Source of the DNA: Loxodes magnus
Lineage: Eukaryota; Ciliophora; Karyorelictea; Loxodida; Loxodidae
Length of the DNA: 64,000 nt
Reading direction: 5' to 3'
NCBI GenBank assembly: GCA_946699065.1
Contig: CAMPDV010002011.1
Location: forward strand, 1-64,000
Numbering within the stretch: position 1 is the stretch's first letter; every line of letters begins with the position of its first letter. The notes beneath the pieces are model-generated. The model was not told where the DNA came from. It searched no databases and worked only from the letters and a program-made list of their open reading frames with translations. Positions 1 through 13,558 of this stretch are shown in pieces. Made by a program: the position numbers and the translations under genes.

Positions 1-2905
1 CAATTTTCCAGTTGTTGTAAAAATAGGTGAAAATCTTTTAGTTAGTTAAAGTCCTGATATATTTAGCAATATTATTTATCTTTAATTAAATTACATTTAT
101 TCAAATTTTATAGTTTTTTCTAGTTCTTATAGTTTTATTATACATATTACTAGTGGTGATGTGATTAATTTGCTTGATTTCAGATATTATTTTGTGGTTA
201 TCTTGCTCCACCTTTTAAACCTCTTGGTTTAAATTCAGATTTAATTTTTCTTTGGATATAATTTTACTTTTAATAGATTTTCTTCTTGTTTAAAACTTTT
301 TTTAATTCATTTATATTATTCTAATATTCTAGGTATTCTTTTTAGTATTTTTTAGTCCTATGTTTAAGTCGATAAATTTTTTATTTTTTTTGTTTGTTAG
401 ATTAAATCAGCGCTTTTAGCTATTTATTAATAATTAGTTTTTATCATCATTATTAATCTAAATTTTCTTTTTATGTATTTTTCAAGGCTTTGTTTTATAA
501 ACGCGTTAGATTTATTTAAATAGTATGGCTAGAATTTTATTTAGTTTTAGTTTATATTTTTTATTATTTTAAATCTTAAGTTAAAGTACTTTTAATAACT
601 TTTTAGTCTTCTTTTTACGTTTATATCAGAATTATTCACATTTTGTTTCTAAATTTTCCAAATTTTCTGTTGCTTCTCTTTTATTTTAATTATTTTCTTA
701 TGAAGATATTAAAAATGTTTTGTATTTGAGAATAAATTCATTGTCCTTAATATTATATTTATCAATTTAAGTAATTATATTTGCTTTTTTCTTAGTTATT
801 AAATTATTTCTTATTGTTGTATATTTTAGTTAAGTTGTTTTTATTCTTAGTAATTTTGTTTCTCTTCTAATGATTTGCTCAAATTTCTCTTTAGTTAAAT
901 AATTTAGCTTTACTTATCTTCTATTATTTAATTTTTTTATTTATTTCTAGATTCCTATTTGCGTATTCTTTAATTATTAAATTTGATGTCTACCTCTTTT
1001 TCTTCTAATTATTTTAAATATTGTTATTCGATTTCAGTAATCTAATCTTATAATAATTGGTCTCTTTCCTTGTTTATTATTATTTTTTAATTTTAAATAT
1101 TATATTGATTTTGTTATTTTTCTAACTCATGTTTTAGATTTTCTTTTTTTATTTCATTTTGGTAATCTAAAATTCAAATTGTTCTTTTTCTGTCTCTGAA
1201 TTTATATTTAGATTTTAAATTTCTTACTCTAATAAATCGTTATAATCTATTTATTATGTTCATTTTTCTTACAACACTATATTATTATCTTTAAATCTTT
1301 CTTTAATTTCAGAGAGTTCTTATATTTATTTTTCTTGATTATTTATTTCTTTTTATAATTTTATTATTTCTTCTTATTTTTTTTTATGAGCATTTTGATT
1401 TAGATTTTTAGTGGGAAATTATTTATTTTTAAGAAGAATTATTAAATATTCTTTATGCGCATTAATTTTTCGATATTATTTGATGCATTTTTTATTTTAA
1501 TTAATGAAATTAAATGTTTTAAGTTCATTACTATTCATCTTGATTCTTCATCATTGTTTGTCTCATCCTAAAATTAATCAGCTCTTTGCATTTTTTGCAT
1601 TTTTTGCATTTTTTGCATTTTTTGCTATTTTTTGCATTTTTTGCATTTTTTGCATTTTTTGCATTTTTTGCATTTTTTGCATTTTTTGCATTTTTTGCAT
1701 TTTTTGCATTTTTTGCATTTTTTGCATTTTTTGCATTTTTTGCATTTTTTGCATTTTTTGCATTTTTTGCATTTTTTGCATTTTTTGCATTTTTTGCATT
1801 TTTTGCATTTTTTGCATTTTTTGCATTTTTTGCATTTTTTGCATTTTTTGCATTTTTTTGCATTTTTTTGCATTTCTTAGTTTTCTTACTATTTCTTAAG
1901 GTTATTTTATTCAAATAATTTTCTCTAGGAATTTAAAGGTGAACTTTTTTGATATTTTGTTTCTTCTTCGTTCTTTTCTTGCTATGTTTCAATATTATTA
2001 AAAGTTTCTGTTTTTTATCTTATATTTTTTTAGTTCCTGCAGTATTTATGCTTTGGGATTTCTTCTATATAACTAAATTATTGTTTAGGAATTTGTTAAA
2101 CTATTACTAGTTACTTTGCTACTATTAATTTTTTAATTCTTAAAGTTTCGTTGCTGACTGTAAAAAAATTATTTTATCTAGTTCTTATTGTTAAATTTTT
2201 ATTTGCGCTTAAAACTCTAAGCGCTCTTAAATTTCATCTCTTTTTGACCTTTTTATTTTTTTATTTTTTTATTCGATTTTTTAATTTTATATTCTTCTGA
2301 AGAAGTCAAATTTGTGTCCCACTTAGCCACAGAATATACATATTATTTAAGTTTTGTGTCTCATAGTTATATTTTAATCGTAATATTTTATTTCATTTGG
2401 TAATTTTAAAATTTCTTGTTATGTGATTTCACATATTATTTCTATTATTGGGTAGGACTTGTTTTCTATTTGTTTGAAGTTAATTTCTTTTATATTTTCG
2501 CTTATAAAAGTTAAAGAGAGATTTAGAATATCATCTAATTTCATTGCATTTGTGCTTTTTATTCTTATTTTATAGTGATTTCTGTTATATTAGTTATCGA
2601 ATAATTTTTCTTCAATTTTTAGTTATACCAATTATTTGGCATATTGTTATCAGCTAGGTTAATGTAAAAAAATTATTTATTGGTGTATTTCTTCATTATT
2701 TCTTTACTTTTGAAGAAAAGTACGTAATTCCCTTTAAAATTAAACTTCGAATTGCATAGAACCTCCATTCTTTTGATATTTCCAAAGATTTTATTGAATA
2801 TTTCGTTTTCGATTAGTTTTTTAATTTGAGATTAATTTCCCGGGTCATTTTCGAATTAAGTCAAAAGTTGATTTGTGTAAATAATTGATTAATAGTTAGG
2901 GTTTT
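1..2905 (-). CDS. partial coiled-coil protein with a zinc-knuckle-like motif; runs off the left edge
   Basis: Minus-strand translation with TAA/TAG=Gln gives Lys/Glu/Gln-rich heptad-like sequence over almost the whole stretch, for example EEIIKLQKEINNQEKQIQEL near 1.35 kb. The N-terminal part (about 2.35-2.85 kb) is mixed in composition. Around 2300-2345 it carries CIFCGQVGHKFDFF, a C-x2-C-x4-H zinc-knuckle-like motif whose fourth ligand is not obvious. A 9-bp minisatellite at 1588-1873 lies inside the coding stretch and reads as Lys/Asn/Ala or Lys/Lys/Cys repeats. The best frame changes in the first 500 bp of the gene, so the start is uncertain. The gene continues beyond position 1. A nucleic-acid-binding host protein or a LINE ORF1-like protein are both possible; I do not recognise a family. 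Confidence 0.55.
1588..1873. repeat. 9-bp minisatellite (TTTTTTGCA)n, about 32 copies
   Basis: The unit gcatttttt repeats almost perfectly. One unit near 1624 is interrupted by an extra T between C and A, and the last units before 1873 are lengthened to 10 bp with seven Ts. A 9-bp period keeps a reading frame; the lengthened units at one end do not. It sits inside the minus-strand coiled-coil gene, where each unit encodes three residues. Confidence 0.95.
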
Positions 2906-2950
2906 TTCGTCTAGAAATGTGATTAGTTAGAAGAGAGTTATCCCTTCTTT

Positions 2951-3000
2951 CAGTTGACAACCAACTTTAATGGCTTAGCCAGGTAGGTTGTTGTCAACTG
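2951..3000. repeat. short inverted repeat / hairpin
   Basis: CAGTTGACAACCAAC at 2951-2965 pairs with GGTTGTTGTCAACTG at 2986-3000, with 11 perfect outer bases. The loop itself contains the small palindrome GGCTTAGCC. It lies between the start of the left-edge gene and the end of the WD40 gene. It could be a miniature TIR element or a transcript-end hairpin; the sequence does not decide. Confidence 0.6.
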
Positions 3001-3361
3001 ATTTCTAGGAAATTTAATAATCCATTTTTTTTTAAACTCTAGTACTTATTTCAAAAAATTTCTTATAATATACTTAAAAATTTAAAATTTTTTAGCTCTG
3101 ACTTTATTAAAAAAAAACTTACCAAATAATTTCCGAATTACTCTAAAACTTTATTTAAAAATAAATTTTACTTAACTTGAAAAATTAACTAAATTCAAAA
3201 AAAGACTTAGAAAAAATTCAATGTCTACAAATTTTTTCTTTGACTTTTTATAAGAAAAAGAATACACTTAATTGGAAGTAAACTTAAAAATTTTAAATCC
3301 TTAAATATAAAAATTAAATAGTTAAACCCATAAGAATTACTTAATGTATCTCTATCTGTCC

Positions 3362-5948
3362 TCAACACTCATAGTTACGTTAGCCATAGTACAATTCTAA
3401 AATCTTAATCCATAGTCATTATATATTATATTCCAGTCAATCTACGTAATAATTAATTGAATGTTAAGATCGAACTTACCTATTACTAGTTATTTGTCTA
3501 TTCTCCATTCAATAACCTTCCCATATTCCATCTTCGGAAATTGTAGTCACTTGATAGTTAAGACTATATCAATAATAGTACTTGACTCCGTTACTTGATA
3601 CCAACCAATTGTTGTCCTTAGATAATGATAAACTACCCACAGTGTCTGTATGACCCATTAACACACATATGCACTATCCAGTAGATAATTTTCATATTCT
3701 TATTGTCTTGTCATGTGATCCAGATAAAATATACTTATTGTTGATTGAGAATATTACCGAAGTTACAAAAGAAGTGTGTCCCGAATATACCCTTATACAT
3801 TATTATGTCCTAGAACTCCATAACCGAAGAGTTGAGTCTCATGATCCAGATACTATGTAGTTAGAATCACTGGAAATTGCCACAGCATTTAAATAACCTG
3901 TGTGACCACTCATGGTCTTACAGGTACCTGTCTTGACGTCCCATTGTCTCACCGTCTAATCATAACTTCCCGATACGATGAACTCTGAATCACTGGATAT
4001 AGCCACAGCATATACATAACCTGTGTGACCACTCATGGTCTTACAGGTACCTGTCTTGACGTCCCATAGTCTCACCGTATTATCAGAACTTCCCGATACG
4101 ATGAACTCTGAATCACTGGATATAGCTACAGCAAATACATAACCTGTGTGGACCACTCATGGTCTTACAGGTACCTGTCTTGACGTCCTATAGTCACACC
4201 TTCGTATTATCTAAACTTCCCGATACGATGAACTCTGAATCACTGGATATAGCCACAGATAATACAGAATCTGTGCGACCACTCATGGTCTTACAGGTAC
4301 CTGTCTTGACGTCTCATAGTCTCACCGTCTTATCATAACTTCCCGATACGATGAACTCTGAATCACTGGATATCGCCACAGTAAATACATAACTTGTGTG
4401 ACCAGTGTAAATGTGAGGATGTTCAGTGATTATTAATGACAAGTTGGCGTTGGAGAAGTCGCAGTTTGATGAATTTTGTGTTGCGGAGGTTGGTGGTAGT
4501 TAAATTGGAGTTATTGAAGTTACAATTTGTGAAGGTTGTGTCAGAGATGTCAGCATTAGTTAAGTCAATGTTTAGAAATTTAGTTGACTGAATTAGTAAT
4601 TAATGCAATTTAAGATAATTAAAGCATTAACTTCTACTTAAGATAATTCTTATTACTATTTACATATCTGTAATATCTAATTTAACTTGTCTTGAATTTA
4701 TTTGTCATTTACTTATTGTAACTTTAACAAGATTTAACTTTAAGTAATTAATCCTGGCTTGTTTAATGGACTGTATTTCAAAGTTAAAATATTGAAATTC
4801 TCATCTTTTATCTGGTTTAAGAACTAATTTAAATTTTCGAACTTTAGATTCACGAAATCTTATAATGCATACTGGATCAAGTTTTATTATTCATAACATA
4901 CTTAAATTACTTGGCTTTCATTCTTAAAATCATTCTACATTTTTACTAATCTTTACTCTATTGCTTCGACTAACTCTTTGGCCTCGACTATTTATCTCTC
5001 CTTTTATGATAGATCTAACTTAACTAAAGCGTCTTTAAATAGAACTAGATATTATCGTTATTATTAATCTATTACTTAATCTTAATTTTGGTACTGAATA
5101 TTTTAAGATTCTTAATTAAGCTTTTGTTCCTTCATTTAAACATTTGCCTAACCTTTTTAGTGATTTACATACTTGGCTGCTTAATTAAGACCCCTTACTA
5201 CTTTGAATTGTTTTAAAAACTTTTCAACTAACTACTCTGCCTTCTTCAAAGTTAAGTATTTTCCTTTCGCATTCTCTTTTAAATAGTTGAACATACTGAA
5301 CATACATGACTAAATATTGCTTCTTAAAGTTTAAAGTTCCATTTGTTATCTCTAATCTCTCTTTAACTAAGCTATTTCATTCAGAATTTACTAGAATTGT
5401 TCTTAAGATTAACTATTTTATCTTTAGTTTCCTTTTTACTAACCTATTATTTACGCTTAAAATTATTAAACATCATTTGCGTCTTTAATTTAAGATAAAC
5501 GCTATAATAGATTTTTGATTTTACTGTTGCTAATAGAAAACGAGTCTATTAAAGATTTAAATATCGTCTGAACTGATAATTTTTAGATATTCTTCATAAA
5601 CTATGAACTTTCCGAAATAACTTCTCTCACCATAAGTTAGTAATTCTATTTCTGCGAGTATTAATCCTGTAACCACTTGAACTACTCATTGATTTGTACT
5701 TAATCAATTAATTCATTTTACTTAATTGGCATATTTTATTGAACTGTATCTTAAATTACATGTCCTTGTAACTATTCAGGATTGATGTTATGAACTTAGT
5801 TATGTTGAACACATTTAATTTCTCTTGTAAGTCGAAAAACTGTCTTAAAGCACTTCAAACATGAACTACAACCACAAGGTAACACTTTAAATACTCGCTT
5901 GTCTTAGTCAAATTGTTTTTAACAGTTTGAACACTGAACGTTATCCAT
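3362..5948 (-). CDS. RING finger - coiled coil - pentapeptide - WD40 protein
   Basis: The ATG at 5948 opens with a RING finger: CSNC, then CGCSSC, then an IKCVQHNQ segment (roughly residues 5-55). A long Gln-rich coiled coil follows to about 4.65 kb. A run of pentapeptide-like repeats (TTFTNCNFNNSNLTTTNL) lies near 4.5 kb. Six or more WD40 repeats end near 3.4 kb, with the motif GHTGYVYAVAISSDSEF. Such proteins are expected to act as ubiquitin ligases that recognise substrates through the propeller. TGA lies on conserved WD-repeat Trp positions at 4314, 3839 and 3692. Odd points: one-base frame changes near 4149 and 4470, probably another near 4.58 kb, and one repeat with Trp changed to TAG (about 4190). 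It is either a decaying gene or carries sequencing errors. The end is approximate; TGA 3362-3364 is one candidate. Confidence 0.8.
3839..4420 (-). repeat. near-identical WD40 repeat units, about 126 bp each
   Basis: The block ending in GTCTTACAGGTACCTGTCTT recurs at about 3912, 4038, 4162 and 4288 with very few differences. That is far closer than WD40 repeats usually are to each other. It indicates recent tandem duplication or gene conversion within the gene. The flanking repeats at 3.6-3.8 kb are diverged. Confidence 0.85.
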
Positions 5949-6450
5949 TTATGAAGATTAAAAAAAAATATAGTAAAAGAAATTAATTATATTGAAATAA
6001 AAAATTAATAAATATATTTATTAATTAAAAAAAAATTGAAAAAAAAATTAAGATAGAAATTAACAACTATTATGCTACTCGAAATATTTTAGTATTTTGA
6101 ATAAAAAAAATCTAAAAATTAAATATATAAATAAAACTAAAATGTAAATAATAAAATATTTTAACTAGAAATGAAATAAGAATACTCTAAAAATTTTATT
6201 TAAGAAAAAAATAAAGATCTTAGATACTATAAAAATTTAAATTGCAATACATACCGATAATACATTAATGACTTAAGTACAAAAAGATTAAAAAAAAGCA
6301 TTTACAATAAATAAAATTATTATAGAGTGTGAATAACCTCTTTATCGCCTCAGCACTTTATTAATTAATATTTCATATTAAGAATAATATTTGCATTCTT
6401 CTTGTTATAATTATATTAACCCAATGAGATACGTCGCCTTCTCTAAATGG
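5949..6450. other. AT-rich spacer
   Basis: Upstream region of the RING/WD40 gene. No convincing coding sequence. The segment 6318-6360 starts attattatagag and later has cctcagcac, resembling a worn copy of the TIR found at 19095 and 20361; this match is weak. Confidence 0.4.
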
Positions 6451-9400
6451 GAAATTTTCTTATTAAAGATTAATCTCGAATCTTTAATTAAATACACTTG
6501 ACTTCTTGAAAAACAGTTTGAATAAAAATAGTTATTAAGTTGTCAGTAGGTAAATCAATCGAACGTTCATACATCTTGTAAGAATTATTAAGAAAGTTAG
6601 GCTTAATTCTTCCTAGCTTGTCTACCCATTACTGTTAGAATCAAGTTAATATCTAAAAAAACCTAATATTTTAGAGGAAGCATCTAAGCACCACCAAAAA
6701 ACTACAAAAACTATAAAAAAGTAACTGGAACAGAAACTAACTCTCCAGGCTTTTGATATTTCTATATTAGCAAGTTTTGAATGCTAATGAATTAAGATAG
6801 ATAATTAATTTAAGGTTAAGACAATGTCTAAGCTAAATTTAAAGCCTAATGATAACTCTATAAGTATAATAAAAGTATCAAGTAAAGATGACTAAGCTAA
6901 TAAGGGAAATACTAATGAGCATTTTAAATGAAATTAATTTAATAGAAGCTAACAAGAACTAACACATGCTTTAGAAAAATATCTAGATTTATCATTTAAC
7001 TTCGAGTATCACTATCTTATTTAGATAATTAAATAATAAATTTTAAGATACAACTTATAAAGCAAAAATAATGATATGATAAGTTGAATTTAAGGGCTTG
7101 CATTAAAAAAGGAGTTTGATCAGAAATCCTATTTGTATTAAAAACTCAAAATAAGTCACAAGGATTGTTTATTCCTATAAAATGTTATATCTAGCAATCA
7201 AACTACAAAAAACTTTAGGTTGAATTAATTTAAGAAGATCTCATATCTTAAATTTGAGCAAGTTAATAAAGTTAATGGTAATTAGCAAGTTTCACTTAAA
7301 TTTTAAGAAATAACAGAATAGTATGATCAAATAATAAAGAGTAAATCAAAATAAATTTTAGGATAAAATACGTATTTATTAGCTATGCATAATGATTACA
7401 AAGCATAATATTCTAATATGTATAGTTACTATTTAAATAAATCTAGTAATAATTATTTAACTAAAGAGATATTATTACCAAACTTAAATAATAAAGCTTA
7501 AATTTATCTATAGCTTCCAATTATTTTAAATAATCCTAGTTTAATACTAAATTATAGAAAGATGCTTATATTTTTATTAAATTAAGATATTTTTAGCTTC
7601 TAATCCTTTAATTTTTGAAATTTATACTGATTTTATTATTAAGCATAGTGTATAAATTTCCCGCCTTTTTATATAAATAAAATAAATTTAAAGTTTAAAT
7701 GTTAATGCTAAAGTAATTAATATCTTATATCTATCAAACTGTATAAATAATATGAAGTTGCTAGAATATTAATTTCTATTATGAAGATGCTTAAATTAAT
7801 AATAACTATAATTAATTATAATAGATTTAGCTTATTTTACAAAAGGCTTAGTTACTCTTATTACAATGCAATTTATTTATATCTTTATTTAAATTTTGTT
7901 TTGAGGTTTGTTTAATTTCAAATATTTGTAGCTTTAAGTGTTACTTTTATAACTTTCAGCGATATTTTTTATAAGACTGATTTTTCTCTTTTTATTAGAT
8001 TAATTTGTTAATTCTACTCTTAATTTATTAAGAATTTTATTTAATTAAGCAAATAAAAATTTAGCTTATCCTTTTTGATTTCCATTATAATTAAATTTTT
8101 TAATTTACTATAACTTAAGGCTTAGACTTAACAATTTATCTTTGGAAATGTTCAAAATATTTTACTTTAGCTATAGATAATTAGAGTTTATTTCCAGAAT
8201 AATAAGCAATATTTACTAGTGGAACTTATGGAAGAATAAATTGATGCAACTTTGTAGAATACGAGAAGAATCATATGGATGAAAAACTTGATAAAGTCTT
8301 AATTAAAAATAGAATTTTGAGGACAAGCAAGAAGCTAGTGATTTTAATATTCTTTATTTAGCGTTAAGATATGAAATAATTACGATATCTCAGTAGCTTA
8401 AATACTTCTAAGTTAAACTTAGTGCTTAGTTAGATTATACTTCGTAACTTTAAAATTTAGCTCATTAATGAAGATTGTGCTCTTCTGAAATAATAGTCAG
8501 AGCTAATGAAATACTTTGGATTTTTTCATGTATAAACTAAAACTTAGTCAAAGTGAAAATCCTGAGCTGCTACTTCCGAGTTAATAAGAAACCCTTTACT
8601 TATGACTTACTTCCTGGCTGATATTAAATAATTAAGATACATTTAATAACCTTTACTTGTTACAAAGTTCAGATTCTCAAACAACGAATTTTTCTTTTTT
8701 AGGGATTAGCAGGCAATTCTAAGTAGAAATAATAAAAAGAGGAAGGGTTTAGGTAAAAATCTTAATGTATTTGATTTAAGCTAACAAGGGTACTTTATCT
8801 AGATATCTTTTTGATGGACTAAAAGCCTCAGACGGATCTAGAAGTATTACTATATGGTAAATATAACTTAGAAAAGAGTTAGTTACTAAGAGTATTATTT
8901 ATAACTAATATTAAAATACTAATAATAGCACTATATCTTTAATTAAGTTAGTTAATACCTGTAATACCTTTATTGGCTTAATTGGCTTAATTAGCTTTAG
9001 ATATAAAGAATCCTAATAATTATTAGTTAACCTTTATATTTAAAGCCAAATGTATTTCATAGCTTATTTAATAAGCCAAGTTATTATTAGTGTTATCTAA
9101 TTTAATCTTTAAAACAAATATTTATAATAAAAGCTATTTCTAATTGAACTCAGATAGATTGAAAAACAAAGAAACGCTAAAGCATGGAATAAGTTTAGCA
9201 ATACTGAAATAAATACTAGAAAGGGAAAAAAGACTCATTAAAGTATTATAAGATTTAAAAAATAAGAGATATAATTGTAATCATCTACTTGGAATACTTT
9301 AGGGACGCTAAGCTCTCATCTTGCTTGTTTTAGATAACCTCTTAGTGGGCATTACTTTGAAATTAGGAGATCGTTTTCTTTAAAGTACTGACAATCATGT

Positions 9401-11350
9401 GTAGCGAGCAAATAATTGATACTCATAAATTTAAAGTTCCTACAAAAGCAGGATAATTATCAGGATGCTTTCCGTTAAGATCTGTATTTAACTAGAGACC
9501 TCTTTAAGCTTAGGAGGTATTATATGATATTTAGAGTCTTGCTCTTTCTATTCTTTGATTATAAAAATATACAGAGAGAAATGGAACCCCACTGAAGATC
9601 GAAGTTAAAGGTTTAAGATAAAAAAGCTTTTGTCATAAAGGAAAGCTAATTCTGATGATAGAATAACTAAGATAAGCTGCTAAATTTTTACCAAAGATTC
9701 AGAAATTATATCTAGAAAAATTAAGATTTTTACATCAAAGCAGTTAGCGTTAATTATTTCGAACTATATTAAGAGACGATAAAGAAATTTGATGAAATCT
9801 TAACTTTAAATACTTACTAAGTTGACTCTTATAATTGCAAAGGAATGAAGAAATAGTGTATTGCTTTAATAGATAGAAGGTCTCAAGTTCCTTTTTTCAA
9901 TGCTTTTAGATAAAAGGATTTATTTAAAAATTATGCAAAAATCATAAAAAACAATATATCATTCTAGAAAGCGATGAGATTAATCTTGAATTATAGTACT
10001 TATTATAATAAAATATTGTCTAAGAAGTTTTAAAAGAAAAGACTAAGCAATATATGATAATTAGTTTTAAGAGAAAAGCTCTAAAGATTATTACAAGTAC
10101 TTCAATAAAGCTCTTTGCTTATTGGTTTAAAATAACAATAATATATGAAGAATCACTTTGGCTCAGATTAAGAATTAAATACTAGCACTTATTTTTAAAG
10201 ATTTTATCAAAAATCTAGATCCTTAAATAATGATTGATTAAAGACAAATTTTCAAATAAAATGCTCTTTAATCAAAATTTTAATTATTAGATTATTTTAT
10301 TAATTTGAAGCTAATGGTAATAATAATAAAGTATATAGATAGTTATTATTTTAAGCTCTTTATTAATTCACTATAATTATAAATGATGCTTTTATGCTAA
10401 GACTTAAATAAAGGTTCTAAAAAATGTAACCAATAAAATGATTATTTAATTCTATATCTAAATAAGGCTTTATAAAGTATAATAACTTAATTATTATATA
10501 ATTTAGCTGTTCTTTTTCTCTGCTAAGTATTAATATTGTAAAATTTAGCTTTATTGCTTAAATCTAAGATATAGCATAATATCTTAGTTTGCTTTATTTA
10601 ATATTAATAAATTGATATACCTTAAGCTAAGTCTTACTAATAATTAATTTAATTACTTCTTAATCAAATAAAGAGCTAATAATTACTATTTCTATCTTAT
10701 AATAACTATATTCTCCCTTTAAGATTTTAACTTACTTTAATTAACATAACTCTTTTATGATTTAAAATCATAAGTTTAGCAACGCATGTATGTAGAAATA
10801 TCTTTATTAATAATCAAAGTATCTAAAATTTCACCAAGCTGGAAGAAATGTTAGCAATCTTTTTATACACAGCGAACTTAACTTCCTAGCAGTACACCTT
10901 ACCTTTATCAAGCTTAACAAAAGCAGGAAGCCAAAAAGATGAGCATTTAATTTACTTATTGCTGCTCTAAAAGCATCTCAGTAATAGAACAAATACAAAC
11001 TCAAGTTTTTTAATTAAATATCTTCAGCTAAAATCAACTTGCTCAACTATTAAATAGGGTAGGCAAATAAACACCAGATAAAATATATATAAGAACTGCA
11101 AGGGATGTGCTTCAAAATCATCTCGTAGATTTTTTAAATGAATCCAAGTACGGTAAGTATTGAAAAGTATAAATACAGGCGCGTATAGAAGACATTTTAA
11201 TGCAAAAATGGAAATAAATTATCAAGAAGTATAAGATCAAGACATAGATTCAAGAAAGAAAAAGGAGATTGTAGGAAAAGTAGATTTAGTTATTATTATA
11301 TAAATAACAAAATTGGCAAACTTATTTATGTGGAGATACTATAAACCTTT
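6450..11350 (+). mobile_element. broken element remnant with an integrase-like core, family unresolved
   Basis: A 5-kb plus-strand block reads as protein-like sequence in pieces: about 6.87-7.6 kb, 8.16-9.78 kb, 9.79-10.25 kb and 10.78-11.30 kb. The third piece contains YQVDSYNCKGMKKQC followed about 45 residues later by IILESDEINLELQ. The spacing and flanking residues resemble the first and second acidic residues of retroviral-type (rve) integrase cores. That is pattern recognition, not a database result. No terminal repeats were found at its ends, and no reverse transcriptase motif was seen. It is broken, with several breaks, and looks old. It could belong to an LTR-like, Polinton-like or integrase-type DNA element. 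A host gene cannot be fully excluded for the 8.16-9.78 kb piece. Confidence 0.4.
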
Positions 11351-13544
11351 TTTATTAATATTAAGCTAAATATTTCTATTTAATTAAAATACAAAGAACT
11401 ACTTTATTTATTCTTCATATTATTTAGCACATCTACTTATTTTTATAATTTATTATTTTCAATTTTCATTAAAATATTTGTCCTTATAAAGATAGATTCC
11501 TGTTTTTGGGCTGCTTTCTAACTCTATCAATGAATTTCTTGTGTCTTCATAATTTTAAAGTATCTTGGATATAAACGACTTATTTATAAGCCATAACTAT
11601 TAAGCAGTGACTTTCTTTAAACCTTTAAAGCATAATAAAAGATGTTTAAGCAGTTTGTTATTTTTATAGTATCTTGATTGAAATAATAGACAATCAAACA
11701 TAGAGTATAAAAAATGTATTAGTCTGACTTTATATTAATAATAGTATTAATATAAAAGTGTAAGGAATTTTTAAAATTAGTAAGCATAACTAAGCGTATT
11801 TGATAATATTTGACATATATTATTTACTTATATCTTAAATACTTGATTGGTGCCTATTGATTTATACATAATAGTTTGAAAATATAAAACTAATAAGTAG
11901 TAAGCATTATTATTTGGCTTAATTATTTATTAAAAATATATAATTTGATTAATATTTTTGAATTATATTTTTATAAAGCGAAAGATTTAATAAAGAAATA
12001 TTAAAATTAATTATTTTTGTATCATTAAATTAAATGATTGTAAAAAATTAAAAATGTTACATTTTAACATAAATTTATTAAATTTTATAAATAATTTACA
12101 AAATGGATTGAGTGGTAAATTTGATTTGAACTGAATAATATCTTAATTTTGCATTATTTATTGTTATCCTTAACTTATTTAGTTTGATATTTTGTATGAT
12201 TTTTAGGATTTTATTGATTAGCATAGTTTTAATTTAACATCTTTAATTTATTTTCTGTATCTTATTCTATTTAAATAACAGTTTAAATTTGATAAAAGTT
12301 TTTACAATGAAGATACATTTCCTTTAATTAGATTAAAATATACAATTAATTTATTTAAATTATTAATCTTTCCTATTTTATTATTGTAGATCAACATTCA
12401 TAGATTATTCTCATAGTTATAAAGAATATTTACCAAAAAGAGAATATTAAATAAAAAAATATGTAAATAGTTTTAATATATAAAAACTAAATTTTGCTAA
12501 TTAAATATCTCAAATTATTATTTAAATTCAATAATATTACATTATCAAAATTAAATCACTATTTACATTACAAAATAACTAGTTAAACTAACACTATTAT
12601 ATTCATACTTTAACATTATCAACAACTAATTAGTAGATTATCAACATATCAATAACATATCAAATTCATATCCAAATTACTAATTCAAAAAATACTAATC
12701 TAAACATTTAATATACAATCAATTTAATCTAAATATCATATATAGTTAAAGTTATTTAAAATATATAGATTGTTCTATTTAGTTTATTTTTAAATATTCT
12801 AAAATTAATAATATAATCTAATATATTATATTTTAAATTTAATTAGTAAATATATTCCATTTCATTCTTAAATTATTGACATCATTCATTTACTTTTATA
12901 TATTTTCATCATTAAATAAGTTATCTAAGGATTTTAATTTTGTCTTAATATCAGTTCAATAATACTCACTTAATTCTAATAATTTATCTTTATATTAAGT
13001 TATCTATAAACTATTTATAATCTCTCTTTTATATTTTTTATATATTAAATAGATTAAAAGAGAATATAAGCTAATATATTATAATTTTTAAACTATGTAA
13101 TCAATTATAAATAGATTAGTTACATTAGTATTAGACTAAGGTAATATTAATAAGCTAGTTTATCATAGTAATAGTAATAATCTAATCTAAACTGTTATAT
13201 TTACACTTTTACCTTTTACATTTATTAACTTTATAATCAAATGTAAGTCATCTACCTATGCTAATACTGCTCTTATCCTTTTAACCTAACTAACGCTATT
13301 CCTACTGTCTTACCTTGTTCTCATACTTTCTGTACCTTATGCTTAAAGACTTAGTACTATTTATAGAATCAAATCAGCTGCTGCATTTGTTATAAGGTAT
13401 TTCACTTTAGATTTGAAGATTTACCAATAAAGTATGAATGGGTAGAGATATTACAATAATAATAGGAGAAGATGAATATTAGAAAGTAATGATAATAGAA
13501 ATTAAATGAAGAAGTAAATAGATGAGAAGTAAAAGAAAATAACT
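11350..13544. repeat. AT-rich foldback-like element with C/G strand switch near 12.50 kb
   Basis: From about 11.8 to 12.48 kb the plus strand holds G but little C. From 12.51 to about 13.3 kb it holds C but little G. The switch sits at TAATTAAATATCTCA (12498-12512). Short segments are inverted across it: ATGTAAATAGT near 12460 and its complement near 12553. The same core and switch recur at 18.30 kb and, in the opposite orientation, at 16.60 kb. I see no gene here. Confidence 0.45.
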
Positions 13545-13558
13545 AAGATGTAACAAAT
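13545..13558. repeat. target-site duplication, left copy
   Basis: AAGATGTAACAAAT occurs here and again exactly at 14029-14042, bracketing a GC-rich insertion of 470 bp. A 14-base perfect duplication is typical of LINE-mobilised retroposons. Confidence 0.8.

Noticed and set aside
3839-4316. In-frame TGA taken as proof of a dead gene
   Set aside because: These TGAs fall exactly on conserved Trp positions, which supports Trp decoding. The frame changes, not the TGAs, are the evidence for decay.
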